Assembly (NCBI GenBank): GCA_963772295.1
Contig: CAVYWO010000011.1
Span: forward strand, 248,001-312,000
Length of the DNA: 64,000 bases
Source of the DNA: AP-15 sp963772295
GTDB taxonomy: Bacteria > Pseudomonadota > Alphaproteobacteria > ATCC43930 > CGMCC-115725
Direction: 5' to 3'
In this document: one piece after another, positions 63,656 to 64,000 of the stretch
Position numbering within the stretch: the stretch's first letter is position 1
Layout: each line of letters opens with the position of its first letter
Program-made: the position numbers and the translations under genes
Notes under the pieces: model-generated
What the model was told of the DNA's origin: nothing
The model's database searches: none
What the model saw: only the letters and a program-made list of their open reading frames with translations

Positions 63656-64000
63656 TCACCGCTCCCACAGCCCACGCCCGGCCAGACGGGCGTTTTCCTC
63701 CGCGTTCTGCAGTTCGGCCGGCGCCTCCGGCGCGGCGCGGCCACCGCCGTTGAACAGCACCGCTTCGGCGAGATCGTATTGGCCGATCTGACAGCGATAT
63801 TGCGAACCGGTGGCGTCGGCCGGGCGGCAGGTGACCTCGCGCCCGCCGATATAACGCGCCAGAGCGCGCGCAAACTCACCATTCTCGCCGGAGACACCAA
63901 AGAGATGAACGAGGCGGCCTCGGATTAGCAACGTCGCGGTGTCGACGATGACGGGGACGCCTTCCATCACCGACGCGTCATCGTCCGAGCCCGCAAACGG
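63656..64000 (-). CDS. Thermonuclease-like (SNase fold) protein, 5' end outside window
   Basis: The last 114 residues of a protein continuing beyond the right edge. IVDTATLLIRGRLVHLFGVSGENGEFARALARYIGGREVTCRPAD...QYRCQIGQYDLAEAVLFNGGGRA and AEENARLAGRGLWE match the C-terminal pattern of alphaproteobacterial SNase-like secreted proteins. The catalytic Arg/Glu set cannot be verified from this part. The frame is open to the window end. Confidence 0.75.
   Translation of the reverse strand, partial: PFAGSDDDASVMEGVPVIVDTATLLIRGRLVHLFGVSGENGEFARALARYIGGREVTCRPADATGSQYRCQIGQYDLAEAVLFNGGGRAAPEAPAELQNAEENARLAGRGLWER

Noticed and set aside
1..64000. Reassignment of stop codons, suggested by the in-frame TAG and TGA
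   Set aside because: TAG and TGA end many other genes here at family-typical C-termini. The two nonsense codons lie in a decaying segment and are explained by single point changes or errors.
1..64000. tRNA or rRNA genes
   Set aside because: No cloverleaf with a GGTTCRA-type T-loop and CCA-side stem, and no rRNA-like sequence was recognised. A search with tRNAscan-SE would be decisive.

Overview
The window is very GC-rich DNA with dense, mostly compact genes. Shine-Dalgarno sites of the GGAG/GAGG type precede many starts, and many short palindromic repeats are present. The run tatB, tatC, serS, pcm, nlpD-like, DUF815 ATPase, yajC, secD, secF, Mth938-domain gene, squalene/phytoene-synthase-like gene is a gene order I associate with Alphaproteobacteria, especially Rhodospirillales. 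I therefore read this as a chromosomal piece of a free-living alphaproteobacterium of that type. No rRNA, tRNA or CRISPR array was recognised.

Layout. About 1-13.6 kb is decaying or accessory DNA: a UvrD-like helicase cut by an in-frame amber codon, an alcohol dehydrogenase with a divergent LysR/SDR pair, an IS91-type transposase plus tyrosine recombinase that are both interrupted by small palindromic inserts, a shredded membrane-protein gene, a small gene with an in-frame TGA, and a 5'-truncated AAA/TPR protein. From 13.7 to 25.7 kb lies the conserved housekeeping block (vitamin B6, Tat export, seryl-tRNA synthetase, protein repair, cell-division lipoprotein, Sec accessory proteins, superoxide dismutase). 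From 26.2 to 30.1 kb there is one ABC importer with two permeases. From 31 to 33 kb are a murein endopeptidase and an orphan HigA-type antitoxin. From 33.1 to 41.2 kb a fatty-acid/acyl-CoA degradation operon, a broken Phd antitoxin and a second truncated TPR protein lie between two inverted copies of a 178-bp repeat. From 41.3 to 50 kb are metabolic single genes (deacetylase, VOC protein, RRM protein, nicotinamidase, FkbM methyltransferase, aspartate dehydrogenase, 3-methyladenine glycosylase, acyl-CoA dehydrogenase, Na/phosphate symporter). From 50.4 to 54 kb a choline-dehydrogenase-like flavoprotein converges on two SDR genes. From 54.2 to 57.7 kb is a mobile patch with a resolvase fragment, an AT-richer EVE-Mrr restriction endonuclease and an ISNCY-type insertion sequence. 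From 57.9 kb to the end are a molybdopterin oxidoreductase-VWA-DnaJ operon, a small lipoprotein, a DHA2 transporter and the 3' part of a nuclease-like gene.

The most unusual signal is a set of small hairpin-forming inserts inside coding sequences. Two 23-bp inserts sit in the IS91 transposase and its recombinase and differ only at one compensating base pair. A 33-bp in-frame insert in the same transposase has a covarying extragenic copy near 45.9 kb. A 38-bp insert with the same leading sequence sits in serS. They resemble in concept the Rickettsia palindromic elements, but three of the four shift the reading frame. Several other good genes carry single-base indels beside short homopolymers. 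Sequencing or assembly error therefore has to be excluded before any recoding or gene-loss claim is made.
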